Assembly (NCBI RefSeq): GCF_017599385.1
Contig: NZ_JAGFPK010000002.1
Span: 620,001 to 684,000, forward strand
Source of the DNA: Ciceribacter sp. L1K22
GTDB lineage: Bacteria > Pseudomonadota > Alphaproteobacteria > Rhizobiales > Rhizobiaceae
Length of the DNA stretch: 64,000 bases
Direction of reading: 5' to 3'
The translations under genes were made by a program, and so were the position numbers. The notes below the pieces were generated by a model. It did not search any database. It was not told the DNA's origin and saw nothing but the letters and a program-made list of their open reading frames with translations. Below, piece by piece: positions 51,808-60,467 of this stretch (position 1 is its first letter; each line of letters starts with the position of its first letter).

Positions 51808-52859
51808 AGAGCTTCACCTATGCCGGCAATCCGGCCCGTATCCTCTTCGGTTCCGGCCGCAGCGCCGAGGTCAGCAGCGCCGTTGAGGCGCTGGGCTGCC
51901 GCCGCGCGCTAGTCCTGTCGACTCCCTATCAGAAGGCTGATGCCGAAGCCCTGTCGGAGCGCTTGACTACCCTCTCCGTCGGCGTCTTCGCTGGCGCCGT
52001 CATGCATACCCCAGTCGATGTCACGGAGACCGCGCTGAAGGTCGTCCGCGACGCGCAAGCCGACTGCGTCGTCTCGCTCGGCGGCGGATCCACCACCGGT
52101 CTCGGCAAGGCGATTGCCTACCGCACCGATCTGCCGCAGGTCGTCATCCCTACGACCTATGCCGGCTCCGAAGTCACGCCGATCCTCGGCCAGACCGAAG
52201 GCGGTCGAAAGACCACGGTCCGAAACGCCAGCATCCTGCCGGAAGTCGTCATCTACGACCCCGACCTCACCCTTGGCCTGCCCGTCGGCATGAGCGTCAC
52301 CAGCGGCCTCAACGCCATGGCCCATGCGGTCGAGGGACTCTACGCCCAGGATCGCAACCCGGTCTCGACACTGATGGCGCTCGACGGTTTACGGGCATTC
52401 CGGGACAGCCTTCCGGTTCTGGTGAAGGGCCCTCATGACACCGATGCGCGGGCAGAGGCGCTTTACGGCGCCTGGCTTTGCGGCACCGTGCTCGGCACCG
52501 TCGGCATGGCACTGCACCACAAGATCTGCCACACGCTGGGCGGCTCGTTCGACACGCCGCATGCCGAAACCCATGCAGTCATGCTGCCGCACACGGCCGC
52601 CTTCAATGCCGAGGCCGCGCAAGCGGAACTCTCAGGCGCCGCCGAACTGTTCGGCGGCTCCATCGGCGGCGGTCTCTGGGACTTTGCCAAGTCGATCGGC
52701 GCGCCGCTGTCACTCAAGGATTTCGGGCTCACTGAAGCCGATCTCGATCGCGCTGCCGATATCGCTACCGAAAACCCCTACTGGAACCCGCGTCCGATCG
52801 ACCGGACGTCGATCCGCACACTTCTGCAACAGGCCTGGGAGGGCGTCAGGCCCGACTGA
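51804..52859 (+). CDS. Maleylacetate reductase
   Basis: A 351-residue iron-containing alcohol dehydrogenase family enzyme reducing maleylacetate to 3-oxoadipate with NAD(P)H. SLGGGSTTGLGKAIAY binds the cofactor, and PTTYAGSEVTPILGQTE is the maleylacetate reductase signature. The metal/active-site histidines are in ALHHKICHTLGGSFDTPHAETH. Its start overlaps the dioxygenase stop by four bases. Together the two genes take hydroxyquinol to the 3-oxoadipate pathway; no later beta-ketoadipate genes are in this window. Confidence 0.93.
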   Translation: MKSFTYAGNPARILFGSGRSAEVSSAVEALGCRRALVLSTPYQKADAEALSERLTTLSVGVFAGAVMHTPVDVTETALKVVRDAQADCVVSLGGGSTTGLGKAIAYRTDLPQVVIPTTYAGSEVTPILGQTEGGRKTTVRNASILPEVVIYDPDLTLGLPVGMSVTSGLNAMAHAVEGLYAQDRNPVSTLMALDGLRAFRDSLPVLVKGPHDTDARAEALYGAWLCGTVLGTVGMALHHKICHTLGGSFDTPHAETHAVMLPHTAAFNAEAAQAELSGAAELFGGSIGGGLWDFAKSIGAPLSLKDFGLTEADLDRAADIATENPYWNPRPIDRTSIRTLLQQAWEGVRPD

Positions 52860-52905
52860 CCGAAACGACATCTCGCGCGCTGCGCGCTCTTTGGGAGGAG
52901 AGACC

Positions 52906-54201
52906 ATGATGGGAGGAAATATGTTTACGCGACGCAAATTCCTGCAGACGACGGCAGCCGGCGGCGCCGTGCTGGCGACCTCGGGCCTTGCGGCTCCTGC
53001 GATTGCGCAGTCTGCAGCCGTGAAACTCGGCTATGTCAGCCCGCAGACCGGGCCGCTTGCCGCCTTCGGCGAAGCCGACAAATTCGTCATCGACAGCTTC
53101 CTTGCGACGACGAAGAAGATGGGCCTGAACTACGAGGTCGTGGTCAAGGACAGCCAGTCCAACCCCAACCGCGCCGCCGAAGTCGCCAAGGAACTGATCG
53201 TCGACGACGAAATCAACCTGATGCTCGTCTCCTCGACGCCGGAAACCACCAATCCGGTTTCGACAACCTGCGAAGCCGAACAGATCCCCTGCCTTTCGAC
53301 GGTTGCCCCGTGGCAGCCCTGGTTCATCGGCCAGCAGGGCAACCCTGGCGACCCGGCCAGTTGGAAGCCCTTCAACTATGCCTACCACTTCTTCTGGGGT
53401 CTGGAGGACATCATTGCCGTCTTCACCGGCATGTGGGGCCAGATCGAAACCAACAAAAAGGTGGGCGGTCTCTTCCCGAACGACGGCGACGGCAACGCCT
53501 GGGGCGACAAGGTCGTCGGCTTCCCGCCGGTGCTTGAAAAGCTCGGTTACGGCCTGACCGATACCGGCCGCTACCAGAACCTGACGGACGATTTCTCCGC
53601 CCAGATCAACGCTTTCAAGCAGGCCGAGACCGAGATCCTCACCGGCGTGATGATCCCGCCTGACCTCACCACGTTCTGGAATCAGGCGAAGCAGCAGGGC
53701 CTCAAACCCAAGATCGCCTCGATCGGCAAGGCGCTGCTTTTCCCGCAGACGGTGGAAGCCCTGGGTGATGCCGGCCACAACCTCTCGACCGAAGTCTGGT
53801 GGACGCTGTCTCATCCCTTCACGTCTTCGCTGACAGAAGAGACCGCTGCCGATGTTGCGACAGCCTTCACCACGGCGACCGGCCGCCCATGGACACAGCC
53901 GATCGGCTTTGCCCATGCGCTCTTTGAACTGGCGGTCGACGTCATGAAGCGGGCGGAAGATGTGACGGATGGCGATGCGGTCGCCAAGGCTATCGGCGAA
54001 ACCAAGCTGGACACGCTGGTCGGCCCGATCGCCTGGAACGACGCCAACCTGCCGCCCTTCGCCCAGAAGAATGTCGCCAAGACCCCGCTTGTCGGCGGCC
54101 AGTGGCGCCTGAAATCCGGCGGGGGCTACGACCTCGTCGTCGTCGAGAACGGCCAGGCAACGAACATCCCTCTCGGCGGCAAGATGGAAGCGCTCAGCTG
54201 A
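52906..54201 (+). CDS. Liv-type ABC substrate-binding protein, Tat-exported (1)
   Basis: A 431-residue periplasmic binding protein of the branched-chain amino acid/aromatic type (LivJ/HbaE-like). A twin-arginine signal (FTRRKFLQTTAAGGAVLATS) is cleaved after AIA-Q. The mature part opens with VKLGYVSPQTGPLAAFGEAD, the family's first ligand strand. Ribosome sites support ATG 52906 (GGAGG at seven bases) and ATG 52921 (GGAGG at four), so two overlapping starts are possible. It precedes livGFHM in the operon, so an aromatic acid or phenol is a likelier ligand than leucine. A close paralogue lies at 60468-61742. Confidence 0.9.
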   Translation: MMGGNMFTRRKFLQTTAAGGAVLATSGLAAPAIAQSAAVKLGYVSPQTGPLAAFGEADKFVIDSFLATTKKMGLNYEVVVKDSQSNPNRAAEVAKELIVDDEINLMLVSSTPETTNPVSTTCEAEQIPCLSTVAPWQPWFIGQQGNPGDPASWKPFNYAYHFFWGLEDIIAVFTGMWGQIETNKKVGGLFPNDGDGNAWGDKVVGFPPVLEKLGYGLTDTGRYQNLTDDFSAQINAFKQAETEILTGVMIPPDLTTFWNQAKQQGLKPKIASIGKALLFPQTVEALGDAGHNLSTEVWWTLSHPFTSSLTEETAADVATAFTTATGRPWTQPIGFAHALFELAVDVMKRAEDVTDGDAVAKAIGETKLDTLVGPIAWNDANLPPFAQKNVAKTPLVGGQWRLKSGGGYDLVVVENGQATNIPLGGKMEALS

Positions 54202-54270
54202 ACCTTGTGAACCCACGGCAGCGGCGTCCAGATCGTTCCGGGCCGCCGCCAGCCTGACGGAGGAGTGTCC

Positions 54271-54990
54271 ATGCCGATCCTGGAATTGAAAGGTGTGTCG
54301 AAATCCTTCGGGGCCCTCGTGGTCGCCGAGGATATCGGCTTTTCCGTCGACACAGGCGAAGCGCTTGGGGTCATCGGGCCGAACGGCGCCGGCAAATCGA
54401 CGTTGTTCAACCTGATCACCGGCAACCTCTCAGTTGCCAAGGGCACTGTTCATTTCGATGGTCGCGACGTGACCACTGTCCCGCCCATGCAGCGCTGCTT
54501 TGCCGGAATGGGCCGCACCTTCCAGATCCCCCAGCCTTTCGAGCGGCTAACGGTCTATGAAAACCTGCTTGTCGCCGGCGCCTTCGGCAGCGAAAGCAGC
54601 GAAGCGGACGTCGCCGAGTTCTGCGCCGAAATCCTGGTGGAGACGGGCCTCATCGCCAAGGCCAACCGCCCGGCCGGCAGCCTTACCCTGCTCGAGCGCA
54701 AACGGCTGGAACTCGCCCGGGCACTTGCGACCAGGCCGAAGCTCTTGTTGCTCGACGAGATCGCCGGCGGACTGACCGAAGGTGAGTGCCGGCAGCTGGT
54801 CGCCACCATCAAACGCGTCCACCAGCGCGGCATGGCGATCATCTGGATCGAACACGTTCTGCATGCCTTGAACGCGGTCGTCGAGAAAATCCTCGTCCTG
54901 AACTTTGGACGGGTCATCGGCCATGGCGATCCGCAGACCATCATGAATTCGCGCGAAGTGCGCGAAATCTACCTGGGCATGGAGGTCTGA
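54271..54990 (+). CDS. livG: Liv-type ABC transporter ATPase, LivG-like
   Basis: A 239-residue ATPase. Walker A is GPNGAGKST, Walker B LLLLDEIAGGL and the H-loop IIWIEHVLHAL. The usual LSGGQ signature is replaced by SLTLLERKRLELARAL, a form seen in one LivG subfamily, so it may still be active in a heterodimer with LivF. ATG 54271 follows GGAGGAG; GTG 54265 would overlap that site. Three bases separate it from LivF. Confidence 0.9.
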   Translation: MPILELKGVSKSFGALVVAEDIGFSVDTGEALGVIGPNGAGKSTLFNLITGNLSVAKGTVHFDGRDVTTVPPMQRCFAGMGRTFQIPQPFERLTVYENLLVAGAFGSESSEADVAEFCAEILVETGLIAKANRPAGSLTLLERKRLELARALATRPKLLLLDEIAGGLTEGECRQLVATIKRVHQRGMAIIWIEHVLHALNAVVEKILVLNFGRVIGHGDPQTIMNSREVREIYLGMEV

Positions 54991-54993
54991 ACC

Positions 54994-55713
54994 ATGAGCC
55001 TCATCGAAACGAAGAACCTCACCGCCTTCTACGGCGACTTCCAGGCCCTGTTCGGCGTTGACCTCGTCCTTCATCCCGGCGAGACGATTGCCGTGATCGG
55101 CGCCAATGGCGCGGGCAAATCGACACTGATGCGATCCATTGCGGGCGTCCTGCGCAACCAACCGGATGCGATCCGCCACAAGAACGAACCAATCGGCGCG
55201 CTCGCCGCCCCCGACGTCATGGCCCGCGGCATTGCGCTGGTGCCGGAAGGCCGCCGGCTTTTCCCCTCGCTCACCGTCGAGGAGAACCTCCTCGTCGGTC
55301 GCTATGGCCGCAAAGTCGATGGGCCTTGGTCGCTCGAAACCGTCTATGAGCTCTTCCCGATCCTGAAAGAGCGGCGCCGCAATCCCTCGACGGCACTCTC
55401 CGGCGGGCAGCAGCAGATGGTCGCAATCGGCCGGGCGCTGATGTCCAATCCGGAAGTGCTGCTCTGCGACGAGTTGAGCCTCGGCCTCGCCCCCGTTGTC
55501 ATCAAGGACATCTACGCCGCCTTCCCGCGCATCCGGGAAACGGGTGCCGCCATCGTCATCGTCGAGCAGGACATCGCCCAGGCGCTGCAGGTCGCGGACC
55601 GCGTCTATTGCATGATGGAAGGCCGGGTCACGCTGGAAGGTCGCCCGGCGGACCTCGACCGCGCGGAGATCCATGCGGCCTATTTCGGAGCGGAAACCCA
55701 TGAACTGGCTTGA
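54994..55713 (+). CDS. livF: Liv-type ABC transporter ATPase, LivF-like
   Basis: A 239-residue ATPase with canonical motifs: Walker A GANGAGKSTL, signature LSGGQQQMVAIGRAL, Walker B VLLCDELSLGLAP and the H-loop IVEQD. It pairs with LivG. GGAGG lies eight bases before ATG 54994. The stop overlaps the LivH start by 14 bases. Confidence 0.93.
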   Translation: MSLIETKNLTAFYGDFQALFGVDLVLHPGETIAVIGANGAGKSTLMRSIAGVLRNQPDAIRHKNEPIGALAAPDVMARGIALVPEGRRLFPSLTVEENLLVGRYGRKVDGPWSLETVYELFPILKERRRNPSTALSGGQQQMVAIGRALMSNPEVLLCDELSLGLAPVVIKDIYAAFPRIRETGAAIVIVEQDIAQALQVADRVYCMMEGRVTLEGRPADLDRAEIHAAYFGAETHELA

Positions 55714-56563
55714 TACCATTTTCCAGGGCATTCTGCTCGGCGGGCTTTACGCCCTCTTCGCGGCGGGTCTGTCGCTGGTCTTCGGCATCATGCGGCTCGT
55801 CAATCTCGCTCATGGCGATCTCATCGTCTTTGCCGCCTTCCTCATCCTGCTTCTCGTCTCGACGCTCGGGCTCAACCCCTTCGTCGCTGCGCTGATCGCC
55901 GGCCCGCTGATGTTCGCGATCGGCTACCTACTGCAATATCACCTGCTCAACCGGACGCTCGGCAAGGACATCCTGCCGCCGCTGCTCGTCACCTTCGGCC
56001 TGTCGATCGTCATCCAGAACGGCCTGCTCGACGCCTTTACCGCCGACAGCCAGCGCATCCCGGCAGGCGCACTTGAACAGGCATCGCTCTCGCTCGTCGG
56101 CATCAATGCCGGCGTCATGCCGCTGCTGACTTTCGCCTCCGCGATTCTGGTGATCGTCGGCCTCAACCAACTGATCTACAAGACCGCCCTCGGACGCGCA
56201 TTCCGCGCAACCTCCGACGATGTTGTTACAGCAGGTCTGATGGGCATCCGCCCGAACCAGATCTTTGCCATCGCAACCGGCCTTGCCATGGTGATCGTCA
56301 CCATCGCAGCGCTTTATCTTGGCACCCGCGCCAATTTCGATCCGACCGCCGGACCAGCTCGCCTGATCTACGCCTTCGAAGCGGTCATCATTGGCGGTCT
56401 CGGCTCACTCTGGGGCACGCTTGCCGGCGGCATCATTCTGGGTGTCGCACAAACGCTGGGTGCCGCCATCAACCCGGAATGGCAGATCCTCTCCGGCCAT
56501 ATCGCCTTCCTGCTGGTCCTGCTGTTCCGCCCGCGGGGTCTTTTTCCCCGCGCTGTCGATTGA
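55700..56563 (+). CDS. livH: Liv-type ABC transporter permease, LivH-like
   Basis: A 287-residue inner-membrane permease with eight or so hydrophobic helices. The N-terminal FQGILLGGLYALFAAGLSL and FGIMRLVNLAHGDLIVF and the C-terminal EAVIIGGLGSLWGTLAGGII are LivH hallmarks. I use ATG 55700 inside the LivF end, not 55673. Forms the channel with LivM. Confidence 0.92.
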   Translation: MNWLDTIFQGILLGGLYALFAAGLSLVFGIMRLVNLAHGDLIVFAAFLILLLVSTLGLNPFVAALIAGPLMFAIGYLLQYHLLNRTLGKDILPPLLVTFGLSIVIQNGLLDAFTADSQRIPAGALEQASLSLVGINAGVMPLLTFASAILVIVGLNQLIYKTALGRAFRATSDDVVTAGLMGIRPNQIFAIATGLAMVIVTIAALYLGTRANFDPTAGPARLIYAFEAVIIGGLGSLWGTLAGGIILGVAQTLGAAINPEWQILSGHIAFLLVLLFRPRGLFPRAVD

Positions 56564-56570
56564 GGTGACG

Positions 56571-57686
56571 ATGACGACAAACCGAGACATCCTGTCGAAT
56601 GTCATGCGCCCCTCACCATCCTGGCGGGTCGAGACGCGCACCCGCCTCTCTGCGCTGTTTTCAATCGCGGCCGTCCTCTTCGTGCTGCTCCTGGCAGCAG
56701 CCCCTTTCGTCGCCTCGCGCGGCGTGGTGCAGGATCTCTTCTTCATCCTGACCATGCTGGCGCTCGCCCAGAGCTGGAACCTTCTCGCTGGCTACGCAGG
56801 CCTGATCTCCGTCGGCCAGCAGCTCTTCGTCGGCTGCGGTGCCTATGCCCTCTTTGGCTTCGTCATCCTGCTCGGTCTCGATCCGATCCTGGCGATCCCG
56901 CTTGCCGGCCTCTTCGCGGTCCTCGTTTCCATCCCGACAGCCTTCTTCGCCTTCCGCCTCTACGGCCCCTATTTCGCCATCGGCACCTGGGTCATCGCCG
57001 AGGTGGGCCGGCTGCTATTCGCTCAATGGAAGGCACTCGGCGGTGGCACCGGCACATCCCTTCCACGCGACGCGACGCGCGAAATGTTCGGCGTGGCCTT
57101 TCTGGAAGACATGTTTGGCATGCGGGCTGCAGCTGCCGCCGATGCGGTCGCCTTCTGGCTGGCTCTGCTCGTGCTCGTGCTGACCATCTTATTCGTCTAC
57201 CGCCTGCTGCGCTCCAAGCAGGGGCTGGGCCTCGCCGCGGTGCGCGATAACGAGACGGCCGCCCGGGCCCTCGGTGTCGACGCCCTCCGGCTGAAGCTCG
57301 TGATCTACCTCTCGACCGCCTTCATCACCGGCATCGTCGGCGCGATCATCTACCTGCAGAAGGCCCGTATCTCCCCGGATGCTGCCTTCTCGCTCACCGA
57401 CTGGACGGCCTATGTGCTGTTCATCGTCATCATCGGCGGCATCGGCACCATCGAAGGGCCGATCGTCGGCGTCATCATCTTCTTCCTGATGCAGAATGCG
57501 CTGTCGAGCTACGGGTCCTGGTACCTGCTGCTGCTCGGGGCGATTGCCATCATCACCATGCTGTTTGCGCCACGCGGGATCTGGGGCCTGATCACCGACC
57601 GCACCGGCATCGAACTCTTTCCGGTCCGCCGCACCTTGAGGGGCGGATCGGTTGAACAAACGACAAAGGGAGGGCCAAATGGCTGA
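56571..57686 (+). CDS. livM: Liv-type ABC transporter permease, LivM-like
   Basis: A 371-residue permease. The family segments LAQSWNLLAGYAGLISVGQQ, AVRDNETAARALGVD and VIIGGIGTIEGPIVGVIIFF are intact. It starts 7 bases after LivH with GAGGTGAC upstream. It overlaps the monooxygenase start by eight bases, tying uptake to the first catabolic step. Confidence 0.92.
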   Translation: MTTNRDILSNVMRPSPSWRVETRTRLSALFSIAAVLFVLLLAAAPFVASRGVVQDLFFILTMLALAQSWNLLAGYAGLISVGQQLFVGCGAYALFGFVILLGLDPILAIPLAGLFAVLVSIPTAFFAFRLYGPYFAIGTWVIAEVGRLLFAQWKALGGGTGTSLPRDATREMFGVAFLEDMFGMRAAAAADAVAFWLALLVLVLTILFVYRLLRSKQGLGLAAVRDNETAARALGVDALRLKLVIYLSTAFITGIVGAIIYLQKARISPDAAFSLTDWTAYVLFIVIIGGIGTIEGPIVGVIIFFLMQNALSSYGSWYLLLLGAIAIITMLFAPRGIWGLITDRTGIELFPVRRTLRGGSVEQTTKGGPNG

Positions 57687-59433
57687 CATCACAACCGACG
57701 TCCTGATCATCGGCACCGGGCCGGCCGGCTCGGCAACGGCCGCATTGCTCGCGAGCTACGGCCTCGAGCCCATGGTCATCAACCGCTACCGCTGGCTCGC
57801 CAACACGCCGCGCGCCCACATCACCAACCAGCGCACGATGGAGGTCCTGCGCGATCTCGGCCGCGACGTTGAGGACGAAGCCTATATGTTCGCGACCGAA
57901 CAGGACCTGATGGGCCAGAACGTCTTCTGCACGGCGGTCGCCGGCGAAGAGATCGGCCGCATGCAAAGCTGGGGTAACCATCCGCTCTCGCGCGCCGAAC
58001 ATCTCCTGTCCTCGCCCGGCCGGATGAACGACCTGCCGCAGACCTATATGGAACCCCTGCTCTTCAAGACGGCCTGTTCGCGCGGCGCGCAGTCACGCAT
58101 GTCGACGGAATATGTGAGCCATGTGCAGGATGCCGACGGCGTCACCACCACTTGCCTTGACCGCCTGACCGGCAAGCAATTCACCGTGCGCTCGAAATTC
58201 CTGGTCGGCGCCGATGGCGGCAACTCCAAGGTTGCCGAACATGCCGGCCTCACCTTCGAAGGCAAGATGGGTGTCGCCGGCTCGATGAACATCCTGTTCG
58301 AATGCGACCTCTCTCGCTACGTCGCCCACCGTCCCTCGGTGCTCTACTGGGTCCTGCAGCCGGGCGCTGATGTCGGCGGCATCGGCATGGGCCTCGTCCG
58401 CATGGTCCGCCCGTGGAACGAGTGGTTGATCGTCTGGGGTTACGACATCAACCAGCCGGCACCCGCCGTCGACGAAACCTTCGCCACCAAGGTCGTGCGC
58501 GATCTCGTCGGTGTCCAGGACCTGCAGCCGAAGATCAAGTCGGTCTCCACCTGGACCGTCAACAACATGTACGCAACATCAATGTCGAATGGTCGCGTCT
58601 TCTGCATGGGCGATGCGACCCACCGCCATCCCCCGTCGAACGGCCTCGGGTCCAACACCTCGATACAGGACGCCTTCAACCTTGCATGGAAGCTCGCCGC
58701 CGTCATCCGCGGCCAGGCCGGCATGGGCCTGCTCAAGAGCTACCAGGCCGAACGCGCCCCTGTCTCTAAGCAGATCGTTACCCGCGCCAACAAGTCGATC
58801 GAGGAATTCGGCCCGATCTTCAAGGCCCTCGGCCTGCTCGATTCCGTCGACCCGGTGAAGATGCAGGAAAACATGGATGCCCGCTGCAACGACACGGCGG
58901 ATGCGGAGAAGCAGCGTGAGGCGATCCGCCAGGCGATTGCCGCCAAGGTCTATGAGTTCGACGCCCATGGCGTCGAGATGAACCAGCGCTACAAGTCCGA
59001 CGCCGTCGTCACCGATGGCCAGCCGGAACCGGCCTTCGAGAAGGATGCCGAACTGCACTACCAGCCGACCACCTGGCCCGGCGCCCGCCTGCCGCATGTC
59101 TGGCTCTTCGGCCCCGAGGGCGAAAAGGTCTCAAGCCTTGATCTGACTGGCCATGGCGTCTTCACCGTTCTCACCGGCATCGGCGGCGATGGCTGGGTGG
59201 CGGCCGCCAAGTCCCTGTCGAAGGAATTCGGCCTGCCGATCGCGGTCCACAAGATCGGCCCTCGCCAGACCTGGCAGGATTTTTCCGGCGACTGGGCCCG
59301 CGCCCGCGAGATCCGCGATTCCGGCGCGCTTCTTGTCCGGCCGGACCACCACGTCGCCTGGCGCGCGGAAGCCGCCGTCAAGGACCCCGAAGGCGAGCTG
59401 CGGCGCGTGCTGAAAACCATTCTGGACCGGTGA
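57679..59433 (+). CDS. FAD-dependent aromatic monooxygenase (PheA/TfdB-like)
   Basis: A 584-residue single-component flavin hydroxylase. FAD motif GTGPAGSATAALLASYG is at residues 12-28, the second motif GDATHRHPPSNGLGSNTSIQDA at about 315 gives the pyrophosphate contact, and the C-terminal thioredoxin-like domain (from about 440) is typical of phenol and chlorophenol hydroxylases. It would hydroxylate a phenol, resorcinol or hydroquinone to hydroxyquinol, using NAD(P)H and O2. ATG 57679 has AAAGGGAGG upstream. It sits just before the second dioxygenase, so product and next enzyme are encoded together. Confidence 0.9.
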   Translation: MADITTDVLIIGTGPAGSATAALLASYGLEPMVINRYRWLANTPRAHITNQRTMEVLRDLGRDVEDEAYMFATEQDLMGQNVFCTAVAGEEIGRMQSWGNHPLSRAEHLLSSPGRMNDLPQTYMEPLLFKTACSRGAQSRMSTEYVSHVQDADGVTTTCLDRLTGKQFTVRSKFLVGADGGNSKVAEHAGLTFEGKMGVAGSMNILFECDLSRYVAHRPSVLYWVLQPGADVGGIGMGLVRMVRPWNEWLIVWGYDINQPAPAVDETFATKVVRDLVGVQDLQPKIKSVSTWTVNNMYATSMSNGRVFCMGDATHRHPPSNGLGSNTSIQDAFNLAWKLAAVIRGQAGMGLLKSYQAERAPVSKQIVTRANKSIEEFGPIFKALGLLDSVDPVKMQENMDARCNDTADAEKQREAIRQAIAAKVYEFDAHGVEMNQRYKSDAVVTDGQPEPAFEKDAELHYQPTTWPGARLPHVWLFGPEGEKVSSLDLTGHGVFTVLTGIGGDGWVAAAKSLSKEFGLPIAVHKIGPRQTWQDFSGDWARAREIRDSGALLVRPDHHVAWRAEAAVKDPEGELRRVLKTILDR

Positions 59434-59442
59434 GGAGCAATC

Positions 59443-60324
59443 ATGGACGCGCATGAAAAGGGCTATTTCACCGAGGAGACCTCCGTTGAAGTCGTCACTG
59501 GCCGCAACGCCAACGCCAAGGACGAGCGGCTGAAGCAGGTGATGGAGGTCATCACACGTAAACTGCACGAGGCGGTCAAGGAACTCGAGCCGACCCAGGA
59601 CGAATGGATGGAGGCGATCCTCTTCCTTACGCGCACCGGCCAGATGTGCAACGAATGGCGGCAGGAATTCATCCTGCTGTCAGACGTGCTCGGCGTCTCC
59701 ATGCTGGTAGACGCCGTCAACAACCGCAAACCCTCGGGTGCCTCGGAAAGCACGGTGCTCGGCCCCTTCCATGTGGCCGACGCACCCGAATTGCCGATGG
59801 GCGCCAATATCTGCCTGGATTCCAAGGGCGAGGACATGGTGATCGAGGGCCGCATCCTCGACACAGAGGGCAAGCCGATTGCGGGTGCCGTGATCGACGT
59901 CTGGCAGGCCAATGACGAGGGCTTCTACGACGTGCAGCAGAAGGGCATCCAGCCCGACTTCAACCTGCGCGGCATCTTCCGCACCGGGCCGGACGGGCAT
60001 TACTGGTTCCGCGCGGTGAAGCCGAAATTCTATCCGATCCCCGACGACGGCCCGGTCGGCCAGTTGCTTGGCAAGCTCGGCCGTCATCCCTACCGCCCGG
60101 CGCATCTGCACTACATCATCAAGGCGGATGGCTACGAGACGCTCGTCACCCACATCTTCGATCCGGACGATCAGTATATCCATTCCGACGCCGTCTTCGG
60201 CGTCAAGGAGAGTCTGCTGGCGAAATTCGACCGTCGAAAAGACCCGCAGCGCGCCGCCGCCTACGGCTTTACCGAAGAGTTTTGGGAAGTGAAACACGAC
60301 TTCGTGCTGGTTCGTAAAGGCTGA
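59443..60324 (+). CDS. Intradiol dioxygenase, hydroxyquinol 1,2-dioxygenase type (2)
   Basis: A 293-residue dioxygenase, paralogue of 50935-51807. Fe ligands: Tyr in WQANDEGFYDVQ, Tyr in FRAVKPKFYPIP and His pair in YRPAHLHYII. Nine bases after the monooxygenase stop with GAGGAG upstream, it is the last gene of the operon. Differences near the first Tyr (NDEGFYDVQ against NAEGYYENQ) suggest the two copies may prefer different trihydroxybenzenes or substituted catechols. A strong terminator follows. Confidence 0.9.
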   Translation: MDAHEKGYFTEETSVEVVTGRNANAKDERLKQVMEVITRKLHEAVKELEPTQDEWMEAILFLTRTGQMCNEWRQEFILLSDVLGVSMLVDAVNNRKPSGASESTVLGPFHVADAPELPMGANICLDSKGEDMVIEGRILDTEGKPIAGAVIDVWQANDEGFYDVQQKGIQPDFNLRGIFRTGPDGHYWFRAVKPKFYPIPDDGPVGQLLGKLGRHPYRPAHLHYIIKADGYETLVTHIFDPDDQYIHSDAVFGVKESLLAKFDRRKDPQRAAAYGFTEEFWEVKHDFVLVRKG

Positions 60325-60385
60325 AGTGAACGGGCTGGTGCGGTCCTGTACACAGCCTCTGCTGATCCGTTGCGACGTGTCACAC

Positions 60386-60414
60386 AAAATCCTCGACCAA
60401 CGGTCGAGGATTTT
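60386..60414. terminator. Bidirectional terminator between the two aromatic units
   Basis: A 13-bp perfect stem AAAATCCTCGACC/GGTCGAGGATTTT with a 3-base loop. A- and T-ends let it work on both strands, ending the nine-gene operon (plus) and the binding-protein operon (minus). Confidence 0.88.
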
Positions 60415-60467
60415 ACCGTAAGCGGAATAGGGCAAACGAGGGTGCGAGCCGCGCCCTCGACGCCTCC

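Noticed and set aside
52846..54216. 456-residue minus-strand ORF
   Set aside because: Exactly antisense to the first Liv binding protein and low in recognisable structure.
54547..55731. 394-residue minus-strand ORF
   Set aside because: Antisense to livG and livF; His/Asp/Arg-rich composition typical of shadow frames.
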